Source of the DNA: Sphingobacteriales bacterium
GTDB lineage: Bacteria; Bacteroidota; Bacteroidia; Chitinophagales; UBA2359
Length of the DNA stretch: 64,000 bases
Direction of reading: 5' to 3'
Assembly: GCA_016711285.1 (NCBI GenBank)
Contig: JADJTG010000002.1
Coordinates: 620,001 to 684,000 of the forward strand
Both the position numbers and the translations under genes were made by a program. This document shows positions 45,012-56,116 of the stretch, in pieces; position 1 is the first letter of the stretch; each line of letters opens with the position of its first letter. A model generated the notes under the pieces. The model searched no databases, was not told the DNA's origin, and saw nothing but the letters and a program-made list of their open reading frames with translations.

Positions 45012-47624
45012 TTAGCGTTTTGTAAAATGATGAATATAATTTCTTCCTTGAATTTGTGCTTTTATAAAATAACTGCCACTCGCCAAATGCCGCACATCTA
45101 CTTGATTATCAATGCCTTTTTGCACTAAACGTAACCGTCCCGCCGCATCGTAAATCTCTACGCTCTCTATTATCTTGCTGCTGTTGAGCGTGATGAAATC
45201 GCTGGCGGGGTTGGGCGAAATTTGGAATAAGTCAGGGGCGTTGATGGCTTCAAAACCGATAATTTCGGGTTGGTCTTCTATCACGGCGGTTTCGGTCGTA
45301 TTCGTTACAATCGGGAAATTGTAGTCAAAATAAATTTCGGCGGTGTTTTTGAGTTGGCTGCCTATTGTCACACTGTCGGCGGCTTTGATTTTGAACGCCA
45401 CAAATCCGTGACTTTCCGGCTCGTTGGCGGTACTGTCGGGCAAGTTGATGTTCTCAAAAAATACTTCCAAGGTGCGGTTTTCCAAGCGCAAGCGATAATC
45501 GTGGCTCGCCGCCACCATTTGAAAAGTGGAAATATCCAAATTATCCGCCAACTCATCTTTCACCACTACTTGAATGGCTTCGGCACTGCCCGTATTCTGA
45601 AAACGAATGACGTAATGCAGGTAATCGTCTATGTTTTTTACCTCAATTTGAGAGCCTTGCAAGCAGGTTTTGTCATTAGGGTCAAAGGAATTGACGACAG
45701 TTTGGCGCAAAGCGGAACTGTTGTCTTCGGGTGTTTCGTCTGTTTGCGGATAATTGATGTATGCCAGAAAAGTAATTTCATCGCCGCCATTCAGCGCAGG
45801 GATTTCCTGAGGAGAATTGAGGTTGAGTGTGAGGTTAATACTGCGGCTTTCAAAAGGCTGCAAATCGGCGAAACTCCAAGTGAGGAGGCTGTCGCTTTGG
45901 GCTACCACGGTGGGCGAAGCTGACACAAAATTCACTACGCTGTCGTCAAATTGGAGGTAAATACTACCATTTTCGGTTTGTGTGCCTTTGTTTTTGTAGG
46001 TGATTTGATAGTTGGCATCAAAACCCGGGCGGGCAGCACCCAAAGTAGGAATAAGCGTAATTTCCAAATCGTGGTGCGTGCCGTTGGCGGTGATGCAGAA
46101 ATTTTGGGTGGTGATAATACTGTTTATTGTATCAAAACTTATAACTGCTGAGGGTGTGATGAAATAAGGATTTTCAAAGAAGGGCTGCAAAGTATAAGTA
46201 TCCTTACCACAATATAATTCATAGCTTCCCAAATTATCAGAAGTAATATAACCGCTTTCTTCACTATCTTCAATTTGTATAATTTGATAATTCAAAGGCG
46301 CATCATTTTCATCGCAACCATTGTTATTTGTATCTAAAACAATATTACCCGAAATAGTATTGTAATTACCACCCAATTCAAAAGAGCAATAAGTATTAAT
46401 TTGGCAGTTGCTTAAGCCATTTTGTATTGCTATATTTTTTACACTTGCTAATTGACTTGCATCGCAGCAGATATAGGCGAGATTGGGGTTATCATAAAAT
46501 TATAACTCACCTTCATTTCTGCCATTTTTTATCAATAAGCTGCTCAGTTGATTACCATTACACGATAAATTTTGCAAATTGCTTAAAGCAGAAACGTCTA
46601 AACTTGTCAGGTCATTCCAAGTACAATCTAAATGTTGCAAATTGGTTAAACCAGATACATCTAAACTTGTCAGGTCATTCCAAGTACAATCTAAATGTTG
46701 CAAATTGGTTAAACCAGATACATCTAAACTTGTCAGGTCATTCCAAGTACAATCTAAATGTTGCAAATTGGTTAAACCAGATACATCTAAACTTGTCATT
46801 TGATTATATGCGCACCATAAAGTTTGCAAATTGACTAAATTAGACACATCTAAACTCGTCAGGCCATTATGATAACAAGATAAATGTTGCAAATTGGGTA
46901 AATCAGCTACCTCTAAACTCGTCAGGTCATTATAATCACAGTCTAATTTTTTCAAATTGGGTAAATCAGCTACCTCTAAACTACTCAGTTGATTAAAAGA
47001 ACAAAATAAATATTGCAAATTGGGTAAATTAGATACCTCTAAACTACTCAGTTGATTAGAAGAACAAAATAAATGTTGCAAATTGACTAAATTAGATACC
47101 TCTAAACTACTCAGTTGATTACCCCAACAAGATAATTCTTGTAAATTGATTAAATCAGATACATCTAAACTCGTCAGTTCATTACCCCAACAAGATAATT
47201 CTTGTAAATTGATTAAATCAGATACATCTAAACTCGTCAGTTCATTAGAATAACAAGATAAATGTTGCAAATTGGGCAAATTGGATAACTCTAAATTATT
47301 CAGTTGATTAGAAGAACAATCTAAATATTGCAAATTGATTAAATTGGAAACATCCAAACTACTCAGTTGATTATAATAACAACCTAATTTTTGCAAATTC
47401 ACAAAAGCCTCAATACCTGTTAAATTTGAAATACTTTTATTGTATAAATACAAAGAATCTACCGCCTCCGCCTCTGCCACCTGTATTTCGTTGTCGTTGT
47501 TGGTGTCAATAACGGGGTAGTGGTTCAAAAGGGCGTTTTTGAAATCTGGGTCGGGGATATTCACAATTTGGGCGGTGGCAAAATGGGTGTAGCAGATCGC
47601 CAAAAAAATAAAAATCGTTCTCAT
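45012..47624 (-). CDS. Leucine-rich-repeat T9SS protein B, interrupted by an in-frame TAA
   Basis: Same architecture as gene A: signal peptide MRTIFIFLAICYTHFATAQ, 21-residue LRRs, the DUF7619-like domain and a type A T9SS sorting domain. The repeat array ends ...IKNGRNEGEL, then a TAA at 46500-46502. The same frame goes on without any shift as FYDNPNLAYICCD through the Cys-containing domain to the normal C-terminus at 45012. The aligned residue in gene A is Asn (ELNFSNNPNL), so this is a point nonsense change or a sequencing error; reading through gives about 870 residues. Three near-identical 63-bp units encode CTWNDLTSLDVSGLTNLQHLD at 46600-46790. The ATG at 47624 is preferred to 47666, which precedes it in leader sequence. 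Confidence 0.85.
46594..46790 (-). repeat. Three near-identical tandem 63-bp LRR units in gene B
   Basis: Units reading LTNLQHLDCTWNDLTSLDVSG on the minus strand are identical or almost so at the DNA level, unlike the more diverged neighbouring repeats, suggesting recent slippage or unequal exchange. Confidence 0.8.
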
Positions 47625-47784
47625 AGTTCTGTCAATTTTGTCTTTTATGTAAAAAAAGGTAAACACACCTTGCTATATTGCAAGCGCATATACAAATATA
47701 TCTTATTTTTTTAAAACTTATATATTACGGCTTTTATTTTTACGCAATTCTATCGCCAAAAAAATAAAAATCGTTCTCATAGTT
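47590..47784. repeat. Intergenic direct repeat, copy 2 (between LRR genes B and C)
   Basis: Nearly identical to 44818-45011: start of gene B, leader hairpin, TATATTTG box (47693-47700, minus), and a second copy of the first ten codons (ATG at 47778-47780, minus) right next to the gene C stop codon. Confidence 0.88.
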
Positions 47785-50700
47785 TTAGTGTTTTGTGAAG
47801 TGATGGATATAGTTTTTTCCTTGAATTTGTGCTTTTACAAAATAACTTCCACTCGCCAAGTGCCGCACATCTATCTGATTACCAATGCCTTTTTGTGCTA
47901 AACGTAAGCGACCCGCCGTATCGTAAATTTCTACGCTTTCTATTGTTTCACTGCTGTTGAGCGTGATGAAATCGCTGGCGGGATTGGGCGAAATTTGGAA
48001 TAAATCAGGGGCGTTGATGGCTTCAAAACCGATAACATCTTTAGGAGCTTTTACTCGGTCGGCTAAGGTATGGTATAGGTTGTTGGTGATGACCGGTTCG
48101 TTGTAATCAAAATAAATAGCAGCTTCGTTGTTTATCACATTGCCCCACATATTGCTGCTTTGCTGAGCAATCCTAAAATTCACATATCCCTGACTCGCTG
48201 CTTCGTTTTCGCTGAGAGGCGGCAAATTGATATTATCAAAAGTAAATACCAATATATTGTTGTCTTCTATTTGCAAAGTATAAGCGTGACTCGCCGCCCC
48301 GCGCTGTAAAGTACTGATGTCCAAATGCGCAATATCCAAAGTATCTCGTATCACTACCTTCAAAGCGGGGGCAGTGCCGGTATTCTGAAAACGAATATGA
48401 TACCTCAAATCATCGTTGGGCAGTATATCGTAATGTTCACCAATACCTTTGGGTGCGGCACTTTTATCGTTGGGGTCAAAAGAATCCACCAATTCGTAAC
48501 ATTCGGTTTCTACAAAAGGGCGCGTATCTTCTTCCGATTGTGTGAGTACATATCCCAGCGAAGGCAAAACAGCAGCGTTAGCAACTATGCAATTTTCAAG
48601 AACAATCTGCGGGTTGTCGTATTCAAAAGGGTGTCCGGGGCGTTGGAGCAGCACCGCCCGCAGCGTTTTTCCTGCCGAAATGGTATCATTCCATTCCCAT
48701 TCGCCGCCGCTATCCAAAGGATTTACCACCAGAATCCCCGTTGCCAAAATATCGTCTTCATAAATGGCGATAGTGGTGGTATCTTCCATCGCTGCTTCTC
48801 CTATATTGTTGATTTTTAGTGTAAAAGTACTATCTGCACAGTCGCCTGTAATGCGCAAATCGGAGCCGTCCCAGTCGGAGCTTCCCTGCAAGGGACATAC
48901 ATTTTCGCATATAACTTCGGCGGTTGCACAAGCGGTAGCACCCGTGAGTTGCGAATTGCACTGAACTAAGGTATTAATATCAAAAACGGTGCTTTCGCCC
49001 ACCTGCAATGTCGGCACATAAAAAGTATAAACATTATAAGCAGGCACCGGAACAATAGATTCCTGTGCAGAGCCGCCCTGAACATAAGGCACACTCGCCG
49101 ACAATACTTCTATCTGAGAAGAAAAAGATACTATGATTTGTGTGTTGCCCATCGCTTCCGTACCCTGATTGATGTATTGTACTTGATAAGTGGCAGGCAC
49201 ACAGTTTCGCAATAGCGGTGTTGATATATCAATCACCGGATAAGCGCAGGTATCTACTGCCTGCATACCAAAATTGACATTATCTATATTTTGGTCGTAA
49301 TTTTCTATATCTACTACAAAAGGATTGTTGCAAGTGGCAGTCCAGTGGGCATTGAAAGGCAACAAACGCACTTGCACCGTACCCGTATCTGCTCCTAATT
49401 CGTAGTAGCCGGCGGCATCGGTGAGCGTATAAGAAGCCCCTTCGTTGAAAGTGAGCATCGCATACGAAAGCGGCATTTCTCCGGCATCATAAATACAGTT
49501 TTTGTTTTCGTCAAAATATACTGTTCCGCTGATGCGGCTGCTGTTGATACAGCTATGGTCAAAAATCTCCAAATTCGGACAGCCGCTCAAAGGCGGAAGG
49601 GGGGCTTCTAACTGATTGCCCGGACACACCAATAATTCGTACAACTGCGGCAGATTATCAAAATCGGGTATCAAACCGCTAAGTTGGTTTTCCTGCAAAT
49701 GCAATGCCGTTAAATAGGGCATATCCGAAAACATCGGTATCGTGCCGCTCAACTGATTATTGTTCAAACGCAAATAATACAGATATGTCAAATGCGTATA
49801 ATCGGGAATATTGCCACTGAACTGGTTGCCGTCTAAGCGGATTTCGTTTAAATAAAGGCTGTTTTCAAAAAGCGGTAAAGAGCCGCTTACTTCGTTGTGG
49901 TCAATCAGAAAACGCTCCAATTTAGGCAAATTCAATTCGGGCAAAGTGCCGCTCAAATGATTATAAGCCAAGTTAATTTCTTTTACAAAACATTGGTCTG
50001 AGGTGAGCGTAATACCGGGCCACTCAATTATCGCCGCTGCTGTGAGCCATTTGTCGGCATTGAACCACGCAGTGCCGTTGGTGCTGTTGTACAAATCCAC
50101 CAATGCCAGCGAGTCGCTTTCTATCACTTTTTCGCAGGGCGCAAAACACGACATGTCCACTTCGTATATGTTCAAAAGCGGACAGGCAGCAAAAGACGGC
50201 AAAGGGGCTGAAAAATCATTGGGGCACACTTGCAATGCTTTCAGCAAAGGCGTGGCAGTGAAGGAAGGAAAAATGCCCGAAAGTTGGTTATTGTGTACAT
50301 GCAGCGCATAGAGCAAGGGCATATTGCTGAAGTTCGGTACACTGCCGCTTAAACTATTGTCATTGAATAAGCACAAATTAACTTTTGACAAATTTGAAAA
50401 ATCGGGAATAGTGCCGCTTAAATTATTATGGCACAAATCCAGCTCTTCAAGCAGGGGCATACCGAAAAAGTCGGGAATGTCGCCACTCAATAAATTACCG
50501 GCAACACGAAAAATACGCATTTGCGGCATACCGGAAAAGTCGGGAATGTCGCCACTCAAAAAGTTATCCATCAGGCGGAGTTGCTCCAAATTGGGCAAAG
50601 CCGAAAAATCAGGAATGGTATCTTGCAGATAATTGTGTGAAAGATCGAGTTGTTCCAGATTGGGCAAAGTCGAAAAATCAGGAACAGAACCTTCCAAATT

Positions 50701-51336
50701 GTTGTAGCTCAGATTCAATTGCTCCAAATTGGGCAAAGCCGAAAAATCGGGAATACTATCATTTAGATTATTTTCGTGAAGATATAATATTTTCAGTGCC
50801 GCCAAATCCTGAAAATCCGGCACGTCACCGCTTAATTGATTATTATAAAGCTGGCAATTTTTTAGTTGCGTCAGTCCTTCAAAAGCAGGTATAGTACCAC
50901 TCAGTTCATTATTTTGCAAACTCAAATATTCCAGATTTTGCATAGCGGTACAAGTGGGCAAAGCACCGCTTAGGTCGTTATTTTGCAGGTTCAATATTTT
51001 TAAATAAGGCAAATTGAGTTCAGGTATATAACCGTTCAAATTATTATTGCCCAAATTCAAAGCCACCACACGGCACTCGCCCTCCGGCAAGTCCACCATC
51101 ACACCATACCAAGTACCCAAAGGTGCGGAGGTGTTCCAGTTTTGATGATTGACCCAATTATCGCCATCGGTGGCGTTGTACAATTTTATCAACTCCAAAG
51201 AATCCGCCGTATTTGTAACGGTACAAAGCTGTGCCGCCGCAGGTATGGCACGCAACAACAGCCCTATACAAAGGATAATATATGATGAATAAAAGCCCCA
51301 AGTGCCATGACGCAGTGAGAATAAGTGTGACTTCAT
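47785..51336 (-). CDS. Large LRR T9SS protein C with plant-type repeats (1183 aa)
   Basis: Signal peptide (about residues 1-35). About 20 LRRs of 22-24 residues follow, of the plant/receptor-kinase subtype (LEQLNLSYNNLEGSVPDF, LSGTIPDFSN), in two blocks. Each block begins with an N-terminal cap of the type LVDLYNSTNGTAWFNADKWL. Next come CarboxypepD-like (VYFDENKNCIYDAGEMPLS) and DUF11-like beta domains, the DUF7619-like domain (SFDPNDKSAAPKGIG, IRFQNTGTAPALKVVIRDTL, AAIYFDYNEPVITN), and a type A T9SS sorting domain. That sorting domain is nearly the same as in gene B (IGFEAINAPDLFQISPNPAS). Surface-exposed binding protein, ligand unknown. The start MKSHLFSLRHGTWGFY is followed by a hydrophobic segment. 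Confidence 0.87.
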   Translation of the reverse strand: MKSHLFSLRHGTWGFYSSYIILCIGLLLRAIPAAAQLCTVTNTADSLELIKLYNATDGDNWVNHQNWNTSAPLGTWYGVMVDLPEGECRVVALNLGNNNLNGYIPELNLPYLKILNLQNNDLSGALPTCTAMQNLEYLSLQNNELSGTIPAFEGLTQLKNCQLYNNQLSGDVPDFQDLAALKILYLHENNLNDSIPDFSALPNLEQLNLSYNNLEGSVPDFSTLPNLEQLDLSHNYLQDTIPDFSALPNLEQLRLMDNFLSGDIPDFSGMPQMRIFRVAGNLLSGDIPDFFGMPLLEELDLCHNNLSGTIPDFSNLSKVNLCLFNDNSLSGSVPNFSNMPLLYALHVHNNQLSGIFPSFTATPLLKALQVCPNDFSAPLPSFAACPLLNIYEVDMSCFAPCEKVIESDSLALVDLYNSTNGTAWFNADKWLTAAAIIEWPGITLTSDQCFVKEINLAYNHLSGTLPELNLPKLERFLIDHNEVSGSLPLFENSLYLNEIRLDGNQFSGNIPDYTHLTYLYYLRLNNNQLSGTIPMFSDMPYLTALHLQENQLSGLIPDFDNLPQLYELLVCPGNQLEAPLPPLSGCPNLEIFDHSCINSSRISGTVYFDENKNCIYDAGEMPLSYAMLTFNEGASYTLTDAAGYYELGADTGTVQVRLLPFNAHWTATCNNPFVVDIENYDQNIDNVNFGMQAVDTCAYPVIDISTPLLRNCVPATYQVQYINQGTEAMGNTQIIVSFSSQIEVLSASVPYVQGGSAQESIVPVPAYNVYTFYVPTLQVGESTVFDINTLVQCNSQLTGATACATAEVICENVCPLQGSSDWDGSDLRITGDCADSTFTLKINNIGEAAMEDTTTIAIYEDDILATGILVVNPLDSGGEWEWNDTISAGKTLRAVLLQRPGHPFEYDNPQIVLENCIVANAAVLPSLGYVLTQSEEDTRPFVETECYELVDSFDPNDKSAAPKGIGEHYDILPNDDLRYHIRFQNTGTAPALKVVIRDTLDIAHLDISTLQRGAASHAYTLQIEDNNILVFTFDNINLPPLSENEAASQGYVNFRIAQQSSNMWGNVINNEAAIYFDYNEPVITNNLYHTLADRVKAPKDVIGFEAINAPDLFQISPNPASDFITLNSSETIESVEIYDTAGRLRLAQKGIGNQIDVRHLASGSYFVKAQIQGKNYIHHFTKH

Positions 51337-51759
51337 TAGATAAAAAAATGGTTTTATTTGGACATCTGATGTCTTTTATTTTATTTATAAAACAAAGACT
51401 CAAATTCGATAAAATACAACTATCTTCAATGTACAAAAATATAAGGGTATTTTTTGAAAATAAAAATCAAAAAATGTGTTTTTTTATGTAAAAATATATC
51501 TTTTTTATACTAAAATTCAATTTTTTATTCACTTAAAACATTAAATAATAATTAGTTATAAATATTTTTTTATTTAAACTAACTTATGATTCTTACTTAA
51601 TATTTTTTTATACTAAAAACAACAAATTTAGCGATGTGCGTGTGTAGCGAAGTTATACAAGCCAATTTAGTTATAAATACGTTATAAAAAAAATAAATAG
51701 CCTCTGACCTGTTATGGTCAGAGGCTTTTTTGATACTTTTTGTTTTTAATAAAAAACTA
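51337..51759. other. Intergenic region between LRR gene C and the FadL-like gene
   Basis: 423 bp, A+T-rich apart from a strong bidirectional terminator at 51691-51731. It must hold the promoter of gene C, but no good TTTG/TAnnTTTG pair was found. No other frame or repeat recognised. Confidence 0.5.
51691..51731 (-). terminator. Bidirectional terminator downstream of the FadL-like gene
   Basis: Perfect 11-bp stem AGCCTCTGACC (51699-51709 with 51716-51726) and 6-nt loop. T-rich tracts follow on both strands. It is 30 bp past the reconstructed stop of the FadL-like gene. Confidence 0.85.
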
Positions 51760-53249
51760 TTAAAAACGAGGGCCTATTGTAAAGGTGAAATTAGAAGTGT
51801 TTTGCTGTATTTGTGCCGAAGTGGTATCTTCGCTGCGCAAAGTGTAGGAGTTGTAGGCTGCGCTTTTTGTTCCGTACTGATAGCCTAAATCAAAAACACG
51901 TTGTCGCCGCGAAAACCGAAGCCCGCACTGTAAATGCTGCGCTCCGAAGTCGAGCCTTCCGCTTTAAAAGGGCTGCCATATAGGGCGTATCCGGCACGCA
52001 AACGCAAATTATCCAAAGCCAACTCGCCGCCGATACGAATGTTGGAAGCTGCCTGCAAATTGCTTTTGATACTGCTGTTTAGGTCGGAAAAATAAGAAGC
52101 ATCTAAAGAAAAATCAGACGAAGAACTGTATTTGGTTTTGGCGTAGTTGATATATTCGTAATCGGCACTCAAAAATCCTTTGTCTTTGTAAAAAAGTGCC
52201 ACGCCGCCCACCAAACGCGCCGGAGTGCGAATGTCGTAGCTGTAGGTGCCGAAGGGTGCATCGTAACTGCGCGATGCTATTTCGCCGTTTTCGTTGGCGG
52301 CGGCGGCTTGCAACGAAGTGGTGTATTCTTCATCAACGGAATAAAAAGTAGGCGAATGAACTGCTACGCCCACACGTACAAAATCAGCCAAATAATAATT
52401 CGCGCCGACTTTTAAATTGATACCCGCACCATTGGTTTTTACACTTTCGTCGAGGTTCAGGTTATCAAAATTACTGTGTTTGTTTTCGCTGTCCTGTTCT
52501 GAATAATCTTTCTGTATTTTGTAGTTGATGATGGGAACATTCAGCGAAGCTCCCAAACTCAAACGATCTTTGTACAAACCGCCCAAACCGATATTGAGTT
52601 CGCTCACGCTGCCTTTGGTGCGCACCAACTCTTTTTGCAGTACGTTGCCGTTTTGTGCCGCCCCCGCATATTCGGTAGCACCGGCAGCAATGGGATTGAT
52701 GAGGAAGGTTTGATAAGCACCATTTACGTCAAAATTTGCCAGCGACTCCAAATCGGTTTCGCTGATACCGGCAGCTTGCTCGGCGTAGTAGTCGGTGAGG
52801 GAGTTTTCTTCGTTGTAGCCCGAAATATAAAATTGGTCGTGAAAATTGGCTAAACGATTGAACCCTAAAGCGAAATTGGCGGTTGTCCAGTTTTTTCCCG
52901 TGCGGCGGTCGGATAATACAATGCCGAAATTGCCGATATTAAAATTTACTTTACCGTCATTGTTTACTTGATTGAGGAGTACGGTTTCGTTGTCGGAAAA
53001 ATACAAAGATGGCGTAAAAGTAAGCTCCGACTTACGATAACCCGCAATGCCGGCGGGATTGTTGGAGACGACCGAAAAATCGGAACTCAATGCCGCTGTT
53101 GCTCCCGCCAAACCATTGCTGCGTGCCGTACCGCCCGAAGCTGTAGTTTGTGCCAAAGTAGCGGCATCTATAAACGATTGAGCCTGCAAGCCTGCACTTG
53201 CCCATAGAGCAATACTTGCCCAAATACTGATGCGATGTTTCATTTTCAT
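51760..53249 (-). CDS. FadL/OmpP1/TodX-family outer-membrane protein, frameshifted at its 3' end
   Basis: Outer-membrane beta-barrel that takes up hydrophobic molecules. After a signal peptide (about residues 1-24, ending LQAQ) comes the family's plug region (TASGGTARSNGLAGATAALS and VVSNNPAGIAGYRKSEL). The first frame stops at 51885 after GDNVFLI. One extra T in the 5-T run at about 51893-51897 restores FDLGYQYGTKSAAYN and leads to a C-terminal strand ending in Phe (TFTIGPRF) at 51760. A C-terminal aromatic residue is the normal BAM signal, which supports the repaired frame. The length is then about 495 residues. Start MKMKHRIS (second Met possible). Confidence 0.85.
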
Positions 53250-53472
53250 ATTATTGCCGAAAATATTTTTGCTTTGGTAACAAATAAACCTTTGCCTTGT
53301 TCTGCAAAAGTTGTAGGTATTGGATAAAGCACAGACAAAAAAGTTTAAGGATAAAGAGGGAAATATTAAATATATTTAATGGATTTTATTACCTATTGTA
53401 GAATGATACCGATATGCTGTAATTCATCTGCCATTATCGTGTTTTAAATAAAAACAAATAAATTTAGTAATG

Positions 53473-53506
53473 TTTGTACAATTTTATCATAAATATGCTA
53501 AATTTG
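53473..53506 (+). promoter_or_regulatory. Promoter TTTG-N22-TAAATTTG of the secreted protein gene
   Basis: TTTG at 53473-53476 and exact TAAATTTG at 53499-53506, 22 nt apart; the ATG at 53540 is 33 nt downstream. Confidence 0.55.
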
Positions 53507-53539
53507 TAAGCATCATTATATAAAACGACCACTTTTCCT

Positions 53540-56035
53540 ATGAAAAATTTATTAATCAGCCTTTTGATAGGCGTTCTTACTTCTTTTAATGTATATGCTC
53601 AAATTTTGTGGCAAACTCCTATTGGCAATGAAACCCTCCCACAAGAGCCTATACAGGTACTCGAAACACCCGACCAACATCTTGTAGTCGGACTTTTACA
53701 AACCCATAATACTATTCGCAAGTGGTGGATAGGAAAAATCAACGGCAGCGGTACTTTGGTATGGGAATTATCGCTCGCCGACAGCTTGTTGTTACAAAAA
53801 CACTGGGCTGCCATGCAATGGAACGAAAACGGAAATTTACTGCTCAAAGCCGCCACCGCCGACAGCACACATTATGTATGGCACGAAATTGATACCAACG
53901 GCAATATTGTAAATAATTTTGAAACCCCTAAACCCGCAGTTGCAAATACCGGAAGTGCCGCAATAGGCGGTGGCTATTTTGAAATCTATAATATGGGCAA
54001 TCACGGAGTTATCAAAAAATACGATGACACCGGAAATTTACTTTGGAACAAAGTAGATGCCACTACCACCAAATATAGTAGTTTACAATCCACGAGCGAT
54101 GGCGGAGCTATTGTACATGGAAATTTTAATAATATGGGACTTACCATGAAATACGACAAATGGGGAAATATCCTTTGGATACAACTTGACTATATGTATA
54201 ATTTTTCCAAGTATTATGTAGGAAAAGGATCTATGCAAATAACAACTGTAAGTACGGGAATGGGAGGAGTATATGGAAACAACAGCCATAAATATTATGA
54301 CAGAACTGGATATTTATATGATCAAAATCAACTGTTAATTTTATATGTAGCGGGTGTGTATGAAGAAAGTTACGGCTATACTAATGATAATGGGTATCAT
54401 GTAGCAGGACATAGCAATATCGGGGGACTACTTACAAAATTTACGAATAATTCTTCTAATATCTTTACCTCTTTATATGATTATACAGGTAATAAAAAAT
54501 GTGAATTTATACAATCGCAAACGACCTATTATCCAAATCAAAATTGGACTTGTCCTACATATTTTAACTTTTATGAACTTCCGCACTTTTTCCTTCATAT
54601 TAATGACAAAAAACTTACTCGTTATGATGTGAATTGCGGTTTGCCAAATAATGGGGTTTCTATATCCAAAGTACAAACGCATACTGTTGAAACAGGCAAA
54701 AATGCCGTATTCAATATCAATGGCTATCTGAATAATTGCCGTGTTACAGATATGACGGTAGATTATTATGAAGAACAACATCATTTTTCCATATTTTTAA
54801 ATACAGCTTTAGATACGGTTGTATTTCATCAGCCGCTCAACAAAAATTTAGATTTAGGTGTTTTACCCGTTGGAGATTATACCCTCAGCATCAATGGCAA
54901 TAATCTTGGCTATATTGACGATATTAAAAGCCCCTCCGCGAGTTTTTCAGTGGGAACACCATTGCCGGCTTTTGGCAGCAGTACTATTTTTAATTTATGT
55001 GAACCAGACACACTTGTTTTTCCCGAAGTGTTGCGCTGGTACAGCGATTCTACCCTGAATCAGCTTATAAGCGAAGGCAATACTTTTACGGCTATCAATT
55101 CAGGTATTTACTATGTAACCAAAGTAAATAATGCTACCGGAACTGAAACTGCGGCATCAGAAGTACAAATAGATGTACGCCCTCCACAAACTGTTTCTTA
55201 TTTTGTTGATGCCGACAATATGCTGCATATTATGCAAAGCGATACTACGGAACAGGTGAGCTATTGGGTAAAAATAAACGATATATATATATCTTCTTCT
55301 CCGTATTATGCTCCACCTCCCTATAAAGTATATGCACTGCCGGATTCTACCGGACAGGTAACTATTTATATCAGCCGCTCTTCGGGTTGTCCGATTGAGA
55401 ATATTACATTTGATTATGTTCCCGCACCTTTTTTATTTGAAACCTACTCTATATGCCCCAACGATACTATTACTTTTGATACTTACCTGAATTGGTATAG
55501 CGACGGTGATTTGCAAAATTTAACAGGAAGCGGAAATAGTTTTTCGCCGCCTACGGGAGGTATGTATTATGTAACACAAATCATTGATAGCATTGAAAGT
55601 GCTGCTGTACCTGTATATGTTTCCTTTATACAAGGTATTGATTGTTTTACGATTCCGATTATCGGACAAATTAATATTGCTTCAGGTATTACAAATTTGC
55701 CCGATCAACCCATCGTAGTTCAAGATGTATGGAATAATTTTTCTGATTGGAGCAGAGATGAAGGCGGCAAAAAAAGTGCAATGATGCCGACCCCGAGCGT
55801 CAGACCCTATATAATACCCAACCCTGCACAGGATATAGTATATATAAAAGGTATAGAGCAAGTACAACCTTATGATGAAGTACGCCTATTTTCGGCTACA
55901 GGAGATTTAATACTGCAATCCGGTCTATCTACAGAAACATCTTTGCATATAGGAGATATTCCGGCGGGTTATTATGTTCTGCTCTTGCGCAATATGGATA
56001 AAATTCACTATCTAAAACTAATAAAAATAAAATAA
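53540..56035 (+). CDS. Secreted T9SS protein of unknown function (831 aa)
   Basis: Signal peptide (about residues 1-21, ending NVYAQ), and then a long beta-rich N-terminal half resembling a quinoprotein-like/beta-propeller of the delta-60 type, with repeated [G/N]-x-[L/I]-x-W strands such as GNLLWNKVD, GNILWIQLD and SDGGAIVHGNF. Ig-like segments follow (LCEPDTLVFPEVLRWYSDST, ICPNDTITFDTYLNWYSDGD), typical of cell-surface proteins. The C-terminus is a type A T9SS sorting domain (YIIPNPAQDIVYIKGIE, GDIPAGYYVLLLRN). Function unknown. It has its own promoter at 53473-53506 and no clear operon partner. Confidence 0.82.
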   Translation: MKNLLISLLIGVLTSFNVYAQILWQTPIGNETLPQEPIQVLETPDQHLVVGLLQTHNTIRKWWIGKINGSGTLVWELSLADSLLLQKHWAAMQWNENGNLLLKAATADSTHYVWHEIDTNGNIVNNFETPKPAVANTGSAAIGGGYFEIYNMGNHGVIKKYDDTGNLLWNKVDATTTKYSSLQSTSDGGAIVHGNFNNMGLTMKYDKWGNILWIQLDYMYNFSKYYVGKGSMQITTVSTGMGGVYGNNSHKYYDRTGYLYDQNQLLILYVAGVYEESYGYTNDNGYHVAGHSNIGGLLTKFTNNSSNIFTSLYDYTGNKKCEFIQSQTTYYPNQNWTCPTYFNFYELPHFFLHINDKKLTRYDVNCGLPNNGVSISKVQTHTVETGKNAVFNINGYLNNCRVTDMTVDYYEEQHHFSIFLNTALDTVVFHQPLNKNLDLGVLPVGDYTLSINGNNLGYIDDIKSPSASFSVGTPLPAFGSSTIFNLCEPDTLVFPEVLRWYSDSTLNQLISEGNTFTAINSGIYYVTKVNNATGTETAASEVQIDVRPPQTVSYFVDADNMLHIMQSDTTEQVSYWVKINDIYISSSPYYAPPPYKVYALPDSTGQVTIYISRSSGCPIENITFDYVPAPFLFETYSICPNDTITFDTYLNWYSDGDLQNLTGSGNSFSPPTGGMYYVTQIIDSIESAAVPVYVSFIQGIDCFTIPIIGQINIASGITNLPDQPIVVQDVWNNFSDWSRDEGGKKSAMMPTPSVRPYIIPNPAQDIVYIKGIEQVQPYDEVRLFSATGDLILQSGLSTETSLHIGDIPAGYYVLLLRNMDKIHYLKLIKIK

Positions 56036-56116
56036 ATGTTTTACGAATAATTATTGCTCAGTGTTTGGGAGCTTGGTTATTTATTTAGATGTCGTGAATA
56101 AGACTCAATTATTCCC

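Noticed and set aside
46579..46803. Plus-strand open frames across the LRR and repeat genes
   Set aside because: They are antisense shadows of repetitive coding sequence with no promoter or start context.
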